This document shows positions 1 to 5,046 of a stretch of DNA of 5,046 bases, in pieces. The stretch's first letter is position 1, and each line of letters starts with the position of its first letter. A program made the translations under genes and the position numbers. The notes under the pieces were generated by a model that did no database searches, was not told the origin of the DNA, and saw only the letters and a program-made list of their open reading frames with translations. Source of the stretch: Syntrophomonadaceae bacterium (GTDB lineage Bacteria; Bacillota; Dethiobacteria; PWVN01); the NCBI GenBank assembly GCA_007136165.1, contig SLHK01000100.1:1-5046 (forward strand), in the 5' to 3' direction.

Positions 1-1533
1 GGTTACCAGGGAATCGGGGTTGATGTTGGTGATAAAATCCCCATTCCCGTCGGCTTCCTCTTCGGGATTTTCTTTGAGAAAGAGTTTATCATAAAGCCGC
101 ACCGTGACCTTCTTCGCATGGGGAACCGAAACCCAATGGATGACCCCCCTGACCTTTTTACCGCTGGTATCGGCACCGCTCCTGGTTTGGGGATCATAGC
201 TGCACCGCAGCTCCACCACGCGGCCCCCGGCATCCTTAATGACTTCCCGGCACAGGATAACATAGGCTCCCTTCAGGCGGACTTCTTTTCCCGGGGAAAG
301 ACGGTGGAATTTTTTAGGGGGTTCCTCCATAAAATCTTCTCTCTCTATATATATTTCCCGGCCGAAAGGAACCTGGCGGGTTCCTGCTTCTTCATCCCCC
401 GGAATGTTTTCCAGTTCCAGCCACTCCGTCCGGCCCTCGGGCCAATTTGTAATCACCACTTTTAGAGGCTCCAAAACCGCCATCATCCTGGGAGCTTTAC
501 CTTCCAGGTCATTCCTTATACAGTATTCCAGCATGGAAAGGTCCACCATGCTGTCCGCCCGGGAGACGCCCACCCGCTCCAGAAAGTCAGCCAGGGATTC
601 GGGAGTCACGCCCCGCCGGCGCAGGCCGGCAATGGTGGGCATCCTGGGGTCATCCCAACCGGAAACATGCCCTTCCTCCACCAGGCGGCGCAGCTTTCGC
701 TTGCTCATGACGGTATGGGTCATGTTCAAGCGGGCAAATTCTGTCTGGCGGGAGCGGCACTTCACCGCCTCCGGCATCAGTTCCAGGGCATTTTCCACAA
801 TCCAGTCATACAGGGGCCTGTGGTCGCTGTACTCGATGGAGCACAGGGAATGGGTAATCCCTTCCAGGGTATCGGTGAAGGGGTGGTCAAAATCATACAT
901 GGGATAGATGCACCACCTGTCCCCCGTTCTGTGATGATGGGCGTGGAGGATCCGGTACAAAACAGGGTCCCGCATGTTCAGGTTCCCCGAGGCCATATCG
1001 ATGCGGGCCCGCAGGACCCGGGTCCCGTCGGGGAATTCCCCATTTTTCATTCTTTCAAAGAGGTCCAGGTTTTCCTCCACGGTCCGGTTGCGATACGGGC
1101 TTTCCCTGCCGGGTTCGGTGAGGGTTCCCCGGTAATTCCTGATTTGTTCCGAATCCAGGTCGCATACATAAGCCCGGCCTGCTTTAATCAAGCGCAGGGC
1201 AAACTCGTATTTGGTATCAAAGGAATCGGATGAAAAAAAGAGGCGGTCTCCCCAGTCTGCCCCCAACCAGCGGATATCGGCAATGATGGAATCGACGAAT
1301 TCCTGTTCTTCTTTGATGGGGTTGGTATCGTCAAAGCGCAGGTTGAATTTGCCCTTGTAAGTTTGAGCAATGCTGTAGTTCAAAAGAATGGCTTTGGCGT
1401 GGCCTATATGCAGATATCCGTTGGGCTCGGGAGGAAAACGGGTATGAACAAGGCCGTCATTTCTACCCTCCTCCAGGTCTTTTGCAATCAGGGTGTGTAT
1501 GAAATTTGAGCTCACATCAGCATCGCGGTCCAT
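1..1533 (-). CDS. glnS: Glutaminyl-tRNA synthetase, 3' end off the window
   Basis: Cytoplasmic class I aminoacyl-tRNA synthetase that charges tRNA-Gln with glutamine using ATP. The 511 visible codons read without a stop from an ATG at 1533 and run off the left edge. Seen directly: PPEPNGYLHIGHAKA with the HIGH signature at residues 42-45, RFDDTNP near 66-72, WCIYPMYDF and LEGITHSLC in the catalytic core, the KMSKS-type loop VMSKR at 275-279, and the GlnRS-typical RMPTIAGLRRRG just after it. The second half matches the two-beta-barrel anticodon-binding region, including GKEVRLKGAYV, VRGVIHWVS and, at the very end, INPDSLV. In the ~554-residue E. coli enzyme that last motif lies ~50 residues before the C-terminus, so about 45-50 codons are missing. 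Start choice: AAAGGGGAG at 1541-1549 lies 7 bases upstream of the ATG. It is transcribed divergently from the transglutaminase-like gene. The identity is very secure. PMYDF, ITHSLC and RMPTI separate it from glutamyl-tRNA synthetase. Confidence 0.97.
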   Translation of the reverse strand, partial: MDRDADVSSNFIHTLIAKDLEEGRNDGLVHTRFPPEPNGYLHIGHAKAILLNYSIAQTYKGKFNLRFDDTNPIKEEQEFVDSIIADIRWLGADWGDRLFFSSDSFDTKYEFALRLIKAGRAYVCDLDSEQIRNYRGTLTEPGRESPYRNRTVEENLDLFERMKNGEFPDGTRVLRARIDMASGNLNMRDPVLYRILHAHHHRTGDRWCIYPMYDFDHPFTDTLEGITHSLCSIEYSDHRPLYDWIVENALELMPEAVKCRSRQTEFARLNMTHTVMSKRKLRRLVEEGHVSGWDDPRMPTIAGLRRRGVTPESLADFLERVGVSRADSMVDLSMLEYCIRNDLEGKAPRMMAVLEPLKVVITNWPEGRTEWLELENIPGDEEAGTRQVPFGREIYIEREDFMEEPPKKFHRLSPGKEVRLKGAYVILCREVIKDAGGRVVELRCSYDPQTRSGADTSGKKVRGVIHWVSVPHAKKVTVRLYDKLFLKENPEEEADGNGDFITNINPDSLVT

Positions 1534-1592
1534 GGTTGATCTCCCCTTTGTTTGTCTCCGGAAAAACCGGCAGTAAATGGTTTATTTATCCC

Positions 1593-1622
1593 ATTATACC
1601 AGACAAGCACCGGGGGAAACAA
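1593..1622 (-). promoter_or_regulatory. Putative sigma-A-type promoter of glnS
   Basis: Read on the minus strand, a perfect TATAAT (1593-1598) is preceded by TGG (1599-1601), giving an extended -10. A weak -35, TTGTTT (1617-1622), lies 18 bases further upstream. Transcription would start near 1585, leaving a leader of about 50 bases before the glnS ATG. That leader is too short for a T-box riboswitch. Inferred from consensus only. Confidence 0.6.
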
Positions 1623-1671
1623 ATTCTTGAGGCAAAAAGCATCATAGGGAAGCAGTTTGTTTAGGACGAAA

Positions 1672-1734
1672 CAGAGACAAGTCTTTGAAAGTAGCAAGAA
1701 CAAACCGTCCCCATTTGCTACCCGTTTGTCTCTG
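1672..1734. repeat. Nested inverted repeat, REP-like intergenic element
   Basis: Outer arms CAGAGACAA (1672-1680) and TTGTCTCTG (1726-1734) are perfect 9-base complements. Inner arms GTAGCAA (1691-1697) and TTGCTAC (1715-1721) are perfect 7-base complements. The inner loop contains AACCGTCCCC (1703-1712), which reads GGGGACGGTT on the other strand. From memory, this core is typical of dispersed palindromes found near REP-associated tyrosine (IS200-like) transposases in Clostridia. No transposase is present here. The element sits between the two divergent promoters and has no T-tract suggesting a terminator. Confidence 0.5.
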
Positions 1735-1752
1735 AATTGGGTCTTCCCTTGT

Positions 1753-1781
1753 TTGCTGATTTTGCTATTAGGCTTTATAAT
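1753..1781 (+). promoter_or_regulatory. Putative promoter of the transglutaminase-like gene
   Basis: A perfect TATAAT at 1776-1781 follows a partial -35, TTGCTG at 1753-1758, with an optimal 17-base spacer. The expected start of transcription is near 1788, about 30 bases before the GTG start. It is the only good candidate upstream of this gene and is inferred from consensus alone. Confidence 0.55.
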
Positions 1782-1818
1782 AGAAAATGGAGTTTGCCGG
1801 TGAAAGGAGGGGCCAGGT

Positions 1819-2967
1819 GTGAGAAACGGTATGCTGAAGCTTGTATGGACGATGGTGGTTTTTTGCCTTTTACTGGTGGGCATGCAGCAGGCCCTGGTGC
1901 GGGGACTGTTGGACCTGCCGGCGGATATTATCCGACAATCCGAAACCATCTTCAGGGCGAGCCACGGGGAAACAGAGGAGGATGACCCCTCCGAAACCCC
2001 GGACACTGCACCGGAAGCCCAGGGAAGCCTGTACGAAAGCATCAGGCAGGCCCTTATGGAAGGAGCCGTCTCCCTGGACATATCAGGCATGCAGGGCAGC
2101 GGTTCTGCCGACCAGGTTTTTGCCGTGGTGGAGAGGGTGGTCCACCAAAACCCCGAGATCCTCTATTACGAAGGGGTGACATACTGGAGCAGCGGCAGCC
2201 TGGAGTTCAGCTACAGAAAGGACAGGGCCACAATCCTGGCCCACCAGCGGGCCGTGCGGGACAAGGCGGAGGCCATTATCAAAAAAGAAATCAAGGCGGG
2301 CATGACGAAATTCCAACAGGTGCTGGCCATTCACGATTACATAATAAACAATACCCGCTACGACTTGGAAAACCTGCAGGGAGGGACCTTGCCCCCCGAG
2401 TCTTCCTCGCCTTACGGGGTTCTGGTAAAAGGGGTTGGAATTTGCGAAGGCTATGCCAAGGCCATGAAATTGATCATGGACCGGCTGGGAATACCCTGCC
2501 TGTATGTGGCGGGTTATGCCGGCGGCGAGGGCCATGCCTGGAATATTGTGGCCCTGGAGGGCATGTACTATCACATAGACCTGACCTGGAACAACCCTCT
2601 GATGGCGGATGGCAGCCAATCCCTGCGGTATGATTATTTCAATGTGACGGATGAAGAGATCAGCCTGAGCCATACCTGGGACCGCCAGGCTTACCCCGCC
2701 TGCACATCAGTCAAGCATAACTACTACCGGAAACAAGGCCTGGTGGCCAACACCTATGAGGAGTTTTATGAACTCCTGCGCCTGGCCCTGATTAATAACT
2801 TGAAAAGTTTGACTTTCCGGGTACCGGGCTTTAACGAAGCAGACTATGACATAGTGGCCGCCATCAATAAGATAGTTTCCGAAGACCGGAGGGTCAGTCC
2901 CAGGGGATATACTTACATGCTGCCGGAAAACCCGAGAATAGGAGTCATCAGCATCAATTTTCATTAA
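1819..2967 (+). CDS. Membrane-anchored transglutaminase-like cysteine hydrolase
   Basis: 382-residue protein of the transglutaminase-like superfamily, papain-fold enzymes that act as proteases, peptide hydrolases or cross-linkers. The GTG start at 1819 is chosen because AAGGAGG (1804-1810) lies 8 bases upstream. Residues about 6-28 form one hydrophobic helix, probably a signal anchor placing the rest outside the membrane. There is no acceptable lipobox, since Phe precedes Cys16. Residues 50-68 are an acidic, Pro/Thr/Ser-rich linker. Residues 70-140 contain VVHQNPEILYY and resemble the N-terminal region seen in many Firmicute members. The core is at about 165-260: Cys209 in GVGICEGYAKA, His239 in GEGHAWN and Asp254 in YHIDLTWN, so the catalytic triad is complete. 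The last ~80 residues are a separate small region of unknown role. Its own promoter is likely, and the thiF-like gene follows 95 bases later on the same strand. Substrate unknown; a cell-wall or envelope peptide is a guess. Confidence 0.88.
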   Translation: MRNGMLKLVWTMVVFCLLLVGMQQALVRGLLDLPADIIRQSETIFRASHGETEEDDPSETPDTAPEAQGSLYESIRQALMEGAVSLDISGMQGSGSADQVFAVVERVVHQNPEILYYEGVTYWSSGSLEFSYRKDRATILAHQRAVRDKAEAIIKKEIKAGMTKFQQVLAIHDYIINNTRYDLENLQGGTLPPESSSPYGVLVKGVGICEGYAKAMKLIMDRLGIPCLYVAGYAGGEGHAWNIVALEGMYYHIDLTWNNPLMADGSQSLRYDYFNVTDEEISLSHTWDRQAYPACTSVKHNYYRKQGLVANTYEEFYELLRLALINNLKSLTFRVPGFNEADYDIVAAINKIVSEDRRVSPRGYTYMLPENPRIGVISINFH

Positions 2968-2969
2968 AA

Positions 2970-2981
2970 GGGGACGAACCG
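2970..2981. repeat. Possible fragment of the GGGGACG repeat
   Basis: GGGGACGAACCG begins three bases after the stop codon of the transglutaminase-like gene. It shares GGGGACG with the core of the palindrome at 1672-1734, and GGACGAA also occurs beside that element at 1664-1670. The match is short and could be chance. Most of the rest of the 2968-3056 gap holds no recognisable signal apart from the ribosome binding site. Confidence 0.25.
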
Positions 2982-3062
2982 CACATTATGGGCAGGTTTA
3001 AAAACTTTGCCACCCTTACCTCTGCTGCTTTCATTTCCAATAAATAAGGGGAGGGATTGTTG

Positions 3063-3881
3063 ATGTTGGAAATTCAGGAGTTTTTTCAAAGGACAGCAAC
3101 GGGAGATCTGCTGCCCTGGAAAGCCCAGAAGGATTGTGCCGCCCGTTTTGGGTTAACCCTGGGCCAGGTGGAAGAGGCCGCCTTAAAGGCGGGCTATTTG
3201 CCTGCCCGTTACCAGCGAAACCGGAAAACATTATCTACCGCCCAGCAGCTCCGCCTCTTTAAAAGCCGGGCAGCCGTTATCGGCTGCGGCGGCCTGGGAG
3301 GTTACGTGGTGGAAGAGCTGGCGCGGCTGGGAGTGGGGGAACTGGTGGTGGCGGACCCCGACGTTTTTGAAGAGCATAACCTGAACAGGCAGCTCTTTTC
3401 TTCCATGGAAAACCTGGGCCTTCCCAAGGTTAGGGCTGCCAGGGAACGGGTAGAAAGGATTAATCCCGCCGTAACCTTGACTGCCCTGGAAAAAGCTTTT
3501 GACGCTTCCAGCGCAGCGGAGATCCTCAAGGGCTGCCAGGTGGCGGTAGATGCCCTGGACAGCATCCAGGCCCGGCTGCAGTTGGCCAGGTCCTGCAGCG
3601 AATACAGGATTCCCCTGGTCCACGGGGCTATCAGCGGCTGGTACGGCCAGGTGGCCCTTCAGCATCCGGAGGATGACATCCTGCAGAGAATCTACGGCTC
3701 CACCCCCGAAGACAAAGGCATAGAAACGGAAATGGGAAACCCCTCATTCACCCCTGCCCTGGTGGCCAGCATCCAGGTGGCCCTGGCATGCCGGACTCTC
3801 CTGGGTCTGGAGGGAGGGGGAGGGAAGGCATTATTTTACATAAATCTTTTGGATATGCAGTGGGAGGAGTTGAAGATATAG
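3063..3881 (+). CDS. ThiF/MoeB/HesA-family E1-like adenylyltransferase homologue
   Basis: 272-residue cytoplasmic protein of the E1-like family, whose members adenylate the C-terminal Gly-Gly of ubiquitin-like sulfur carriers such as ThiS and MoaD. ATG 3063 is preferred because AAGGGGAGG (3046-3054) lies 8 bases upstream; in-frame TTGs at 3057 and 3060 are too close to it. Residues 1-65 are an N-terminal extension with LLPWKAQ, LTLGQVEEAAL and PARYQRN. The nucleotide-binding fold follows: GCGGLGG at 74-80, then ADPDVFEEHNLNRQLF at 97-112 with the Asp and Asn-x-Asn-Arg-Gln used for ATP, Lys122, and DALD at 163-166. The two CxxC zinc pairs of MoeB and ThiF are absent, as is an obvious thiolating cysteine; the corresponding late segment reads EMGNPSFTPALVAS. 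No sulfur carrier gene is visible nearby. It may be cotranscribed with the preceding gene. Relatives beside tungsten or molybdenum enzymes make pterin-cofactor sulfur transfer a possible role, but the partner cannot be named. Confidence 0.87.
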   Translation: MLEIQEFFQRTATGDLLPWKAQKDCAARFGLTLGQVEEAALKAGYLPARYQRNRKTLSTAQQLRLFKSRAAVIGCGGLGGYVVEELARLGVGELVVADPDVFEEHNLNRQLFSSMENLGLPKVRAARERVERINPAVTLTALEKAFDASSAAEILKGCQVAVDALDSIQARLQLARSCSEYRIPLVHGAISGWYGQVALQHPEDDILQRIYGSTPEDKGIETEMGNPSFTPALVASIQVALACRTLLGLEGGGGKALFYINLLDMQWEELKI

Positions 3882-3923
3882 GTTAGTAATATCAATTATT
3901 TCATAATCCTCCAAAGAAGTACC

Positions 3924-3980
3924 GCGGCCATATTTCTACTATTTTCCTTATTGGCCGCATATTTCTTTACAAACGGCCGC
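3924..3980. repeat. GGCCGC repeat cluster upstream of the Fur-family gene
   Basis: GCGGCCA (3924-3930) and TGGCCGC (3952-3958) are perfect 7-base inverted arms around a 21-base AT-rich loop. GGCCGCA recurs directly at 3953-3959 and 3975-3981, 22 bases apart. CATATTTCT also repeats at 3929-3937 and 3958-3966, 29 bases apart. The last copy lies between the -35 and -10 of the regulator's promoter. The cluster could be a regulatory protein-binding array, or the hairpin could be a weak terminator for the upstream gene; only a poor T-rich stretch (ATATTTCTTT) follows it. Confidence 0.45.
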
Positions 3981-3994
3981 AAGGGATTTATAAT
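3966..3994 (+). promoter_or_regulatory. Strong promoter of the regulator-transporter operon
   Basis: TTTACA (3966-3971) matches the -35 consensus at five of six positions. It is separated by exactly 17 bases from a perfect TATAAT (3989-3994). Transcription should begin near 4000-4003. This makes the upstream ATG at 4010 an unlikely start and favours 4040 for the regulator. Confidence 0.7.
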
Positions 3995-4002
3995 AATTAC
4001 CA
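3988..4002. promoter_or_regulatory. Fur-family operator (7-1-7 box) overlapping the -10
   Basis: TTATAATAATTACCA is an imperfect palindrome centred on 3995. It matches the B. subtilis PerR box (TTATAATnATTATAA) at 12 of 14 defined positions and the Fur box (TGATAATnATTATCA) equally well. It also matches the Zur box core (CGTAATnATTACG) at 9 of 12. The box covers the -10 and the expected transcription start, the right place for repression by the regulator encoded just downstream. Part of the match comes from the TATAAT itself, so this is suggestive and does not tell which metal is sensed. Confidence 0.5.
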
Positions 4003-4039
4003 GGAGTAAATGCGAATAATTTGCAAAAGGCGGGAATAC

Positions 4040-4465
4040 ATGTCAGTGAGAAACATATTTTACCGCTCTATAAAAAGCAGGGGGCTTCGCCTGACGGCCC
4101 AGAGAAAGGCCGTTATCGACTGCCTGGTTGCCTCAAAGAAACCTCTCAGTGCCGAGGATATCTATTTACACGTTCAGAGGCGAGGTTTGGGCATAAACCT
4201 GGCCACCGTCTACAGGACCCTGGATACTCTGGTGGAATCAGGCCTGGCAGAACGGGTGGGTATGGAGCTTCACAGGGCTTATTACACCTTATGCCGGGGA
4301 AGGAAGCACCTCCACCATTTTTTTTGCAAGGGCTGCGGAAATTCCTACGACCTTCCCCATTGCCCTGTAAAAGAGAGGACCACCGAGGACCTGATCCCCG
4401 AGGCCTTTACCGTTACGAGCCACCGCTACGAAGTCTATGGTTACTGCGGGAAATGCAGTTCTTAA
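4040..4465 (+). CDS. Fur-family metalloregulator, probably Zur-like
   Basis: 141-residue DNA-binding repressor of the Fur family. The winged helix occupies about residues 13-80, with GLRLTAQR at 15-22 and the recognition helix INLATVYRTLDTL at 52-64. The dimerisation and metal domain follows. The structural zinc site is complete: C96xxC99 and C136xxC139. A HLHH cluster at 90-93 precedes C96, and Cys85 lies 11 residues before it. A cysteine at about this place is a sensor ligand in M. tuberculosis Zur (Cys76), whereas Fur and PerR lack it. The PerR oxidation ligands corresponding to His37 and Asp85 are replaced, which argues against a peroxide sensor. Cys108 in LPHCPV is an extra cysteine. Start: the in-frame ATG at 4010 (10 residues longer) has AGGAG only 3 bases away and would leave a very short leader, so ATG 4040 is preferred, though its ribosome site (AGGCGGG) is weak. 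It is followed 21 bases later by a metal transporter gene, implying coregulation. Confidence 0.88.
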   Translation: MSVRNIFYRSIKSRGLRLTAQRKAVIDCLVASKKPLSAEDIYLHVQRRGLGINLATVYRTLDTLVESGLAERVGMELHRAYYTLCRGRKHLHHFFCKGCGNSYDLPHCPVKERTTEDLIPEAFTVTSHRYEVYGYCGKCSS

Positions 4466-4473
4466 AAAATTCT

Positions 4474-4480
4474 TTGGAGG
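4474..4480 (+). promoter_or_regulatory. Ribosome binding site deciding the CbiM-like start
   Basis: TTTGGAGG ends at 4480, 6 bases before the ATG at 4487. A nearer ATG at 4482 opens a frame that stops after two codons. This fixes the N-terminus as Met-Ser-His-Leu-His, which matters for the metal site. Confidence 0.8.
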
Positions 4481-4486
4481 AATGAA

Positions 4487-5046
4487 ATGAGCCACCTTCA
4501 CTTTCCCGATGGCCTGCTGCCCCTCTGGTTGATTGTAGCAGGGTTTGCCCTGACAGCCCTCATCCTTTCCCTTAGTTTGAAAAGGTTAAAAGCTGAAGAG
4601 AATTTTGTCCGCAAGGTTTCCCTTCTGGCCATCCTTTCAGCCTTAATGCTGGTGGCCATGTCCATTCCCCTAGGGTTCATCCACTACCACGTAAACCTGG
4701 CGGTTTTGGTCAGTCTTTTGCTGGGCCCCTGGCTTTCCTTTATCGGTGTCTTTGTGGTCAACTTTTTCCTGGGGTTTATAGGCCACGGGGGGCTTACAGT
4801 GGTGGGCCTTAACACCCTGGTAGTGGGGAGTGAAGTTTTTCTGGCCCACTGCATCTTTTACGGGCTGAGGCATTTTCTTAAGACAGTGCCTGCTGTTCTC
4901 TGCACCACGGTCCTCACCCTTTTCCTTTCCAGCCTCCTCATGGTCTCCCTGGTGGCAACGGCAGGGCTGTCCCCCTCACTGCTGGGAGACAGCCACCACC
5001 ATGAGCATGGCCACAACCACGATGACGGGCACCATCAGGAGGACCA
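4487..5046 (+). CDS. CbiM/NikM-like ECF transporter metal-binding subunit, 3' end off the window
   Basis: Integral membrane substrate-specificity component of an energy-coupling-factor transporter for a transition metal, normally working with a CbiQ-type T protein and a CbiO-type ATPase. 186 codons are visible. The N-terminus MSHLHFPDGLL is a variant of the family MHIPDGFL signature. About six hydrophobic segments can be seen, roughly at 11-30, 43-63, 70-82, 84-99, 107-127 and 134-160. The family core is present: PLGFIHYHVNLAVLVSLLLGP at 61-81, with His66 and His68 near the second metal-ligand position, and GHGGLTVVGLNTLVVG at 99-114. Residues 168-186 form an acidic, histidine-rich stretch with eight His (170-172, 174, 176, 178, 182, 183), likely a metal-gathering loop. 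It is cotranscribed with the Fur-family gene. Cobalt and nickel are the classical substrates; the regulator and His-rich loop make zinc a reasonable alternative. Confidence 0.88.
   Translation, partial: MSHLHFPDGLLPLWLIVAGFALTALILSLSLKRLKAEENFVRKVSLLAILSALMLVAMSIPLGFIHYHVNLAVLVSLLLGPWLSFIGVFVVNFFLGFIGHGGLTVVGLNTLVVGSEVFLAHCIFYGLRHFLKTVPAVLCTTVLTLFLSSLLMVSLVATAGLSPSLLGDSHHHEHGHNHDDGHHQED

Noticed and set aside
118..1233. Several plus-strand open frames of 115-188 codons across the glnS region
   Set aside because: They lie antisense to the strongly conserved GlnRS frame, lack ribosome sites and show no recognisable domains.
1534..1592. T-box or other riboswitch upstream of glnS
   Set aside because: The predicted leader is only about 50 bases; the sole structure is a 4-base CCGG stem (1558-1570), with no T-box sequence.
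1819..1870. Lipoprotein signal in the transglutaminase-like protein
   Set aside because: Cys16 is preceded by Phe and sits inside the hydrophobic stretch, which does not fit a lipobox.
1512..2090. A 192-codon minus-strand open frame over the intergenic region and the 5' end of the transglutaminase-like gene
   Set aside because: It overlaps the glnS start, both promoters and a well-supported gene on the other strand; its product is low-complexity with no family resemblance.
2083..2673. A 196-codon minus-strand frame inside the transglutaminase-like gene
   Set aside because: It is the antisense shadow of the catalytic domain, whose triad motifs are clearly on the plus strand.
2990..3017. Hairpin terminator after the transglutaminase-like gene (GGCAGGTTTAAAAACTTTGCC)
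   Set aside because: The stem is mismatched with a minimal loop and no T-tract follows, so termination is not supported.
3007..3036. A promoter for the ThiF-like gene starting with TTGCCA
   Set aside because: No acceptable -10 lies at the required spacing; readthrough from the upstream promoter is as likely.
4010..4039. Upstream ATG as the start of the Fur-family gene
   Set aside because: AGGAG is only 3 bases away and the predicted transcription start is about 8 bases upstream. It cannot be excluded, but 4040 fits the promoter and family length better.
4021..4485. A 154-codon frame overlapping the Fur-family gene in another frame
   Set aside because: Its translation shows no domain, while the alternative frame contains all Fur-family motifs.

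Overview
The window looks like a moderately GC-rich anaerobic Firmicute, probably of the Clostridia (Peptococcaceae/Moorella-like). This rests on strong GGAGG-type ribosome binding sites, GTG and possible TTG starts, TTGaca/TATAAT-type promoters, and a mix of families common in that group. It is an inference from style; no rRNA or other taxonomic marker is present.

Layout. Positions 1-1533 (minus strand) carry most of a glutaminyl-tRNA synthetase gene, glnS, whose last ~45-50 codons lie beyond the left edge. A 285-base divergent intergenic region (1534-1818) holds a minus-strand promoter for glnS, a plus-strand promoter for the next gene, and between them a nested inverted repeat with a GGGGACGG core that resembles repeats associated with REP-type transposases. 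Positions 1819-2967 (plus) encode a membrane-anchored transglutaminase-like cysteine hydrolase with an intact Cys-His-Asp triad. After a 95-base gap, 3063-3881 (plus) encodes an E1-like ThiF/MoeB/HesA adenylyltransferase homologue that lacks the usual zinc-binding CxxC pairs.

The right-hand end is the most interesting part. A 158-base intergenic region (3882-4039) carries GGCCGC-containing repeats, a near-consensus promoter (TTTACA-17-TATAAT) and, overlapping its -10, a 7-1-7 type Fur-family operator. This drives a Fur-family metalloregulator (4040-4465) whose cysteine and histidine pattern looks most like Zur, the zinc sensor. Only 21 bases later begins a CbiM/NikM-type ECF transporter substrate-binding subunit (4487 to the right edge), with an N-terminal Ser-His in place of the usual Met-His and a strongly histidine-rich loop. 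Together these suggest a metal-uptake operon controlled by its own regulator. Zinc is the most economical substrate guess, although CbiM relatives are best known for cobalt and nickel. The ATPase and T components would be expected just beyond the window.
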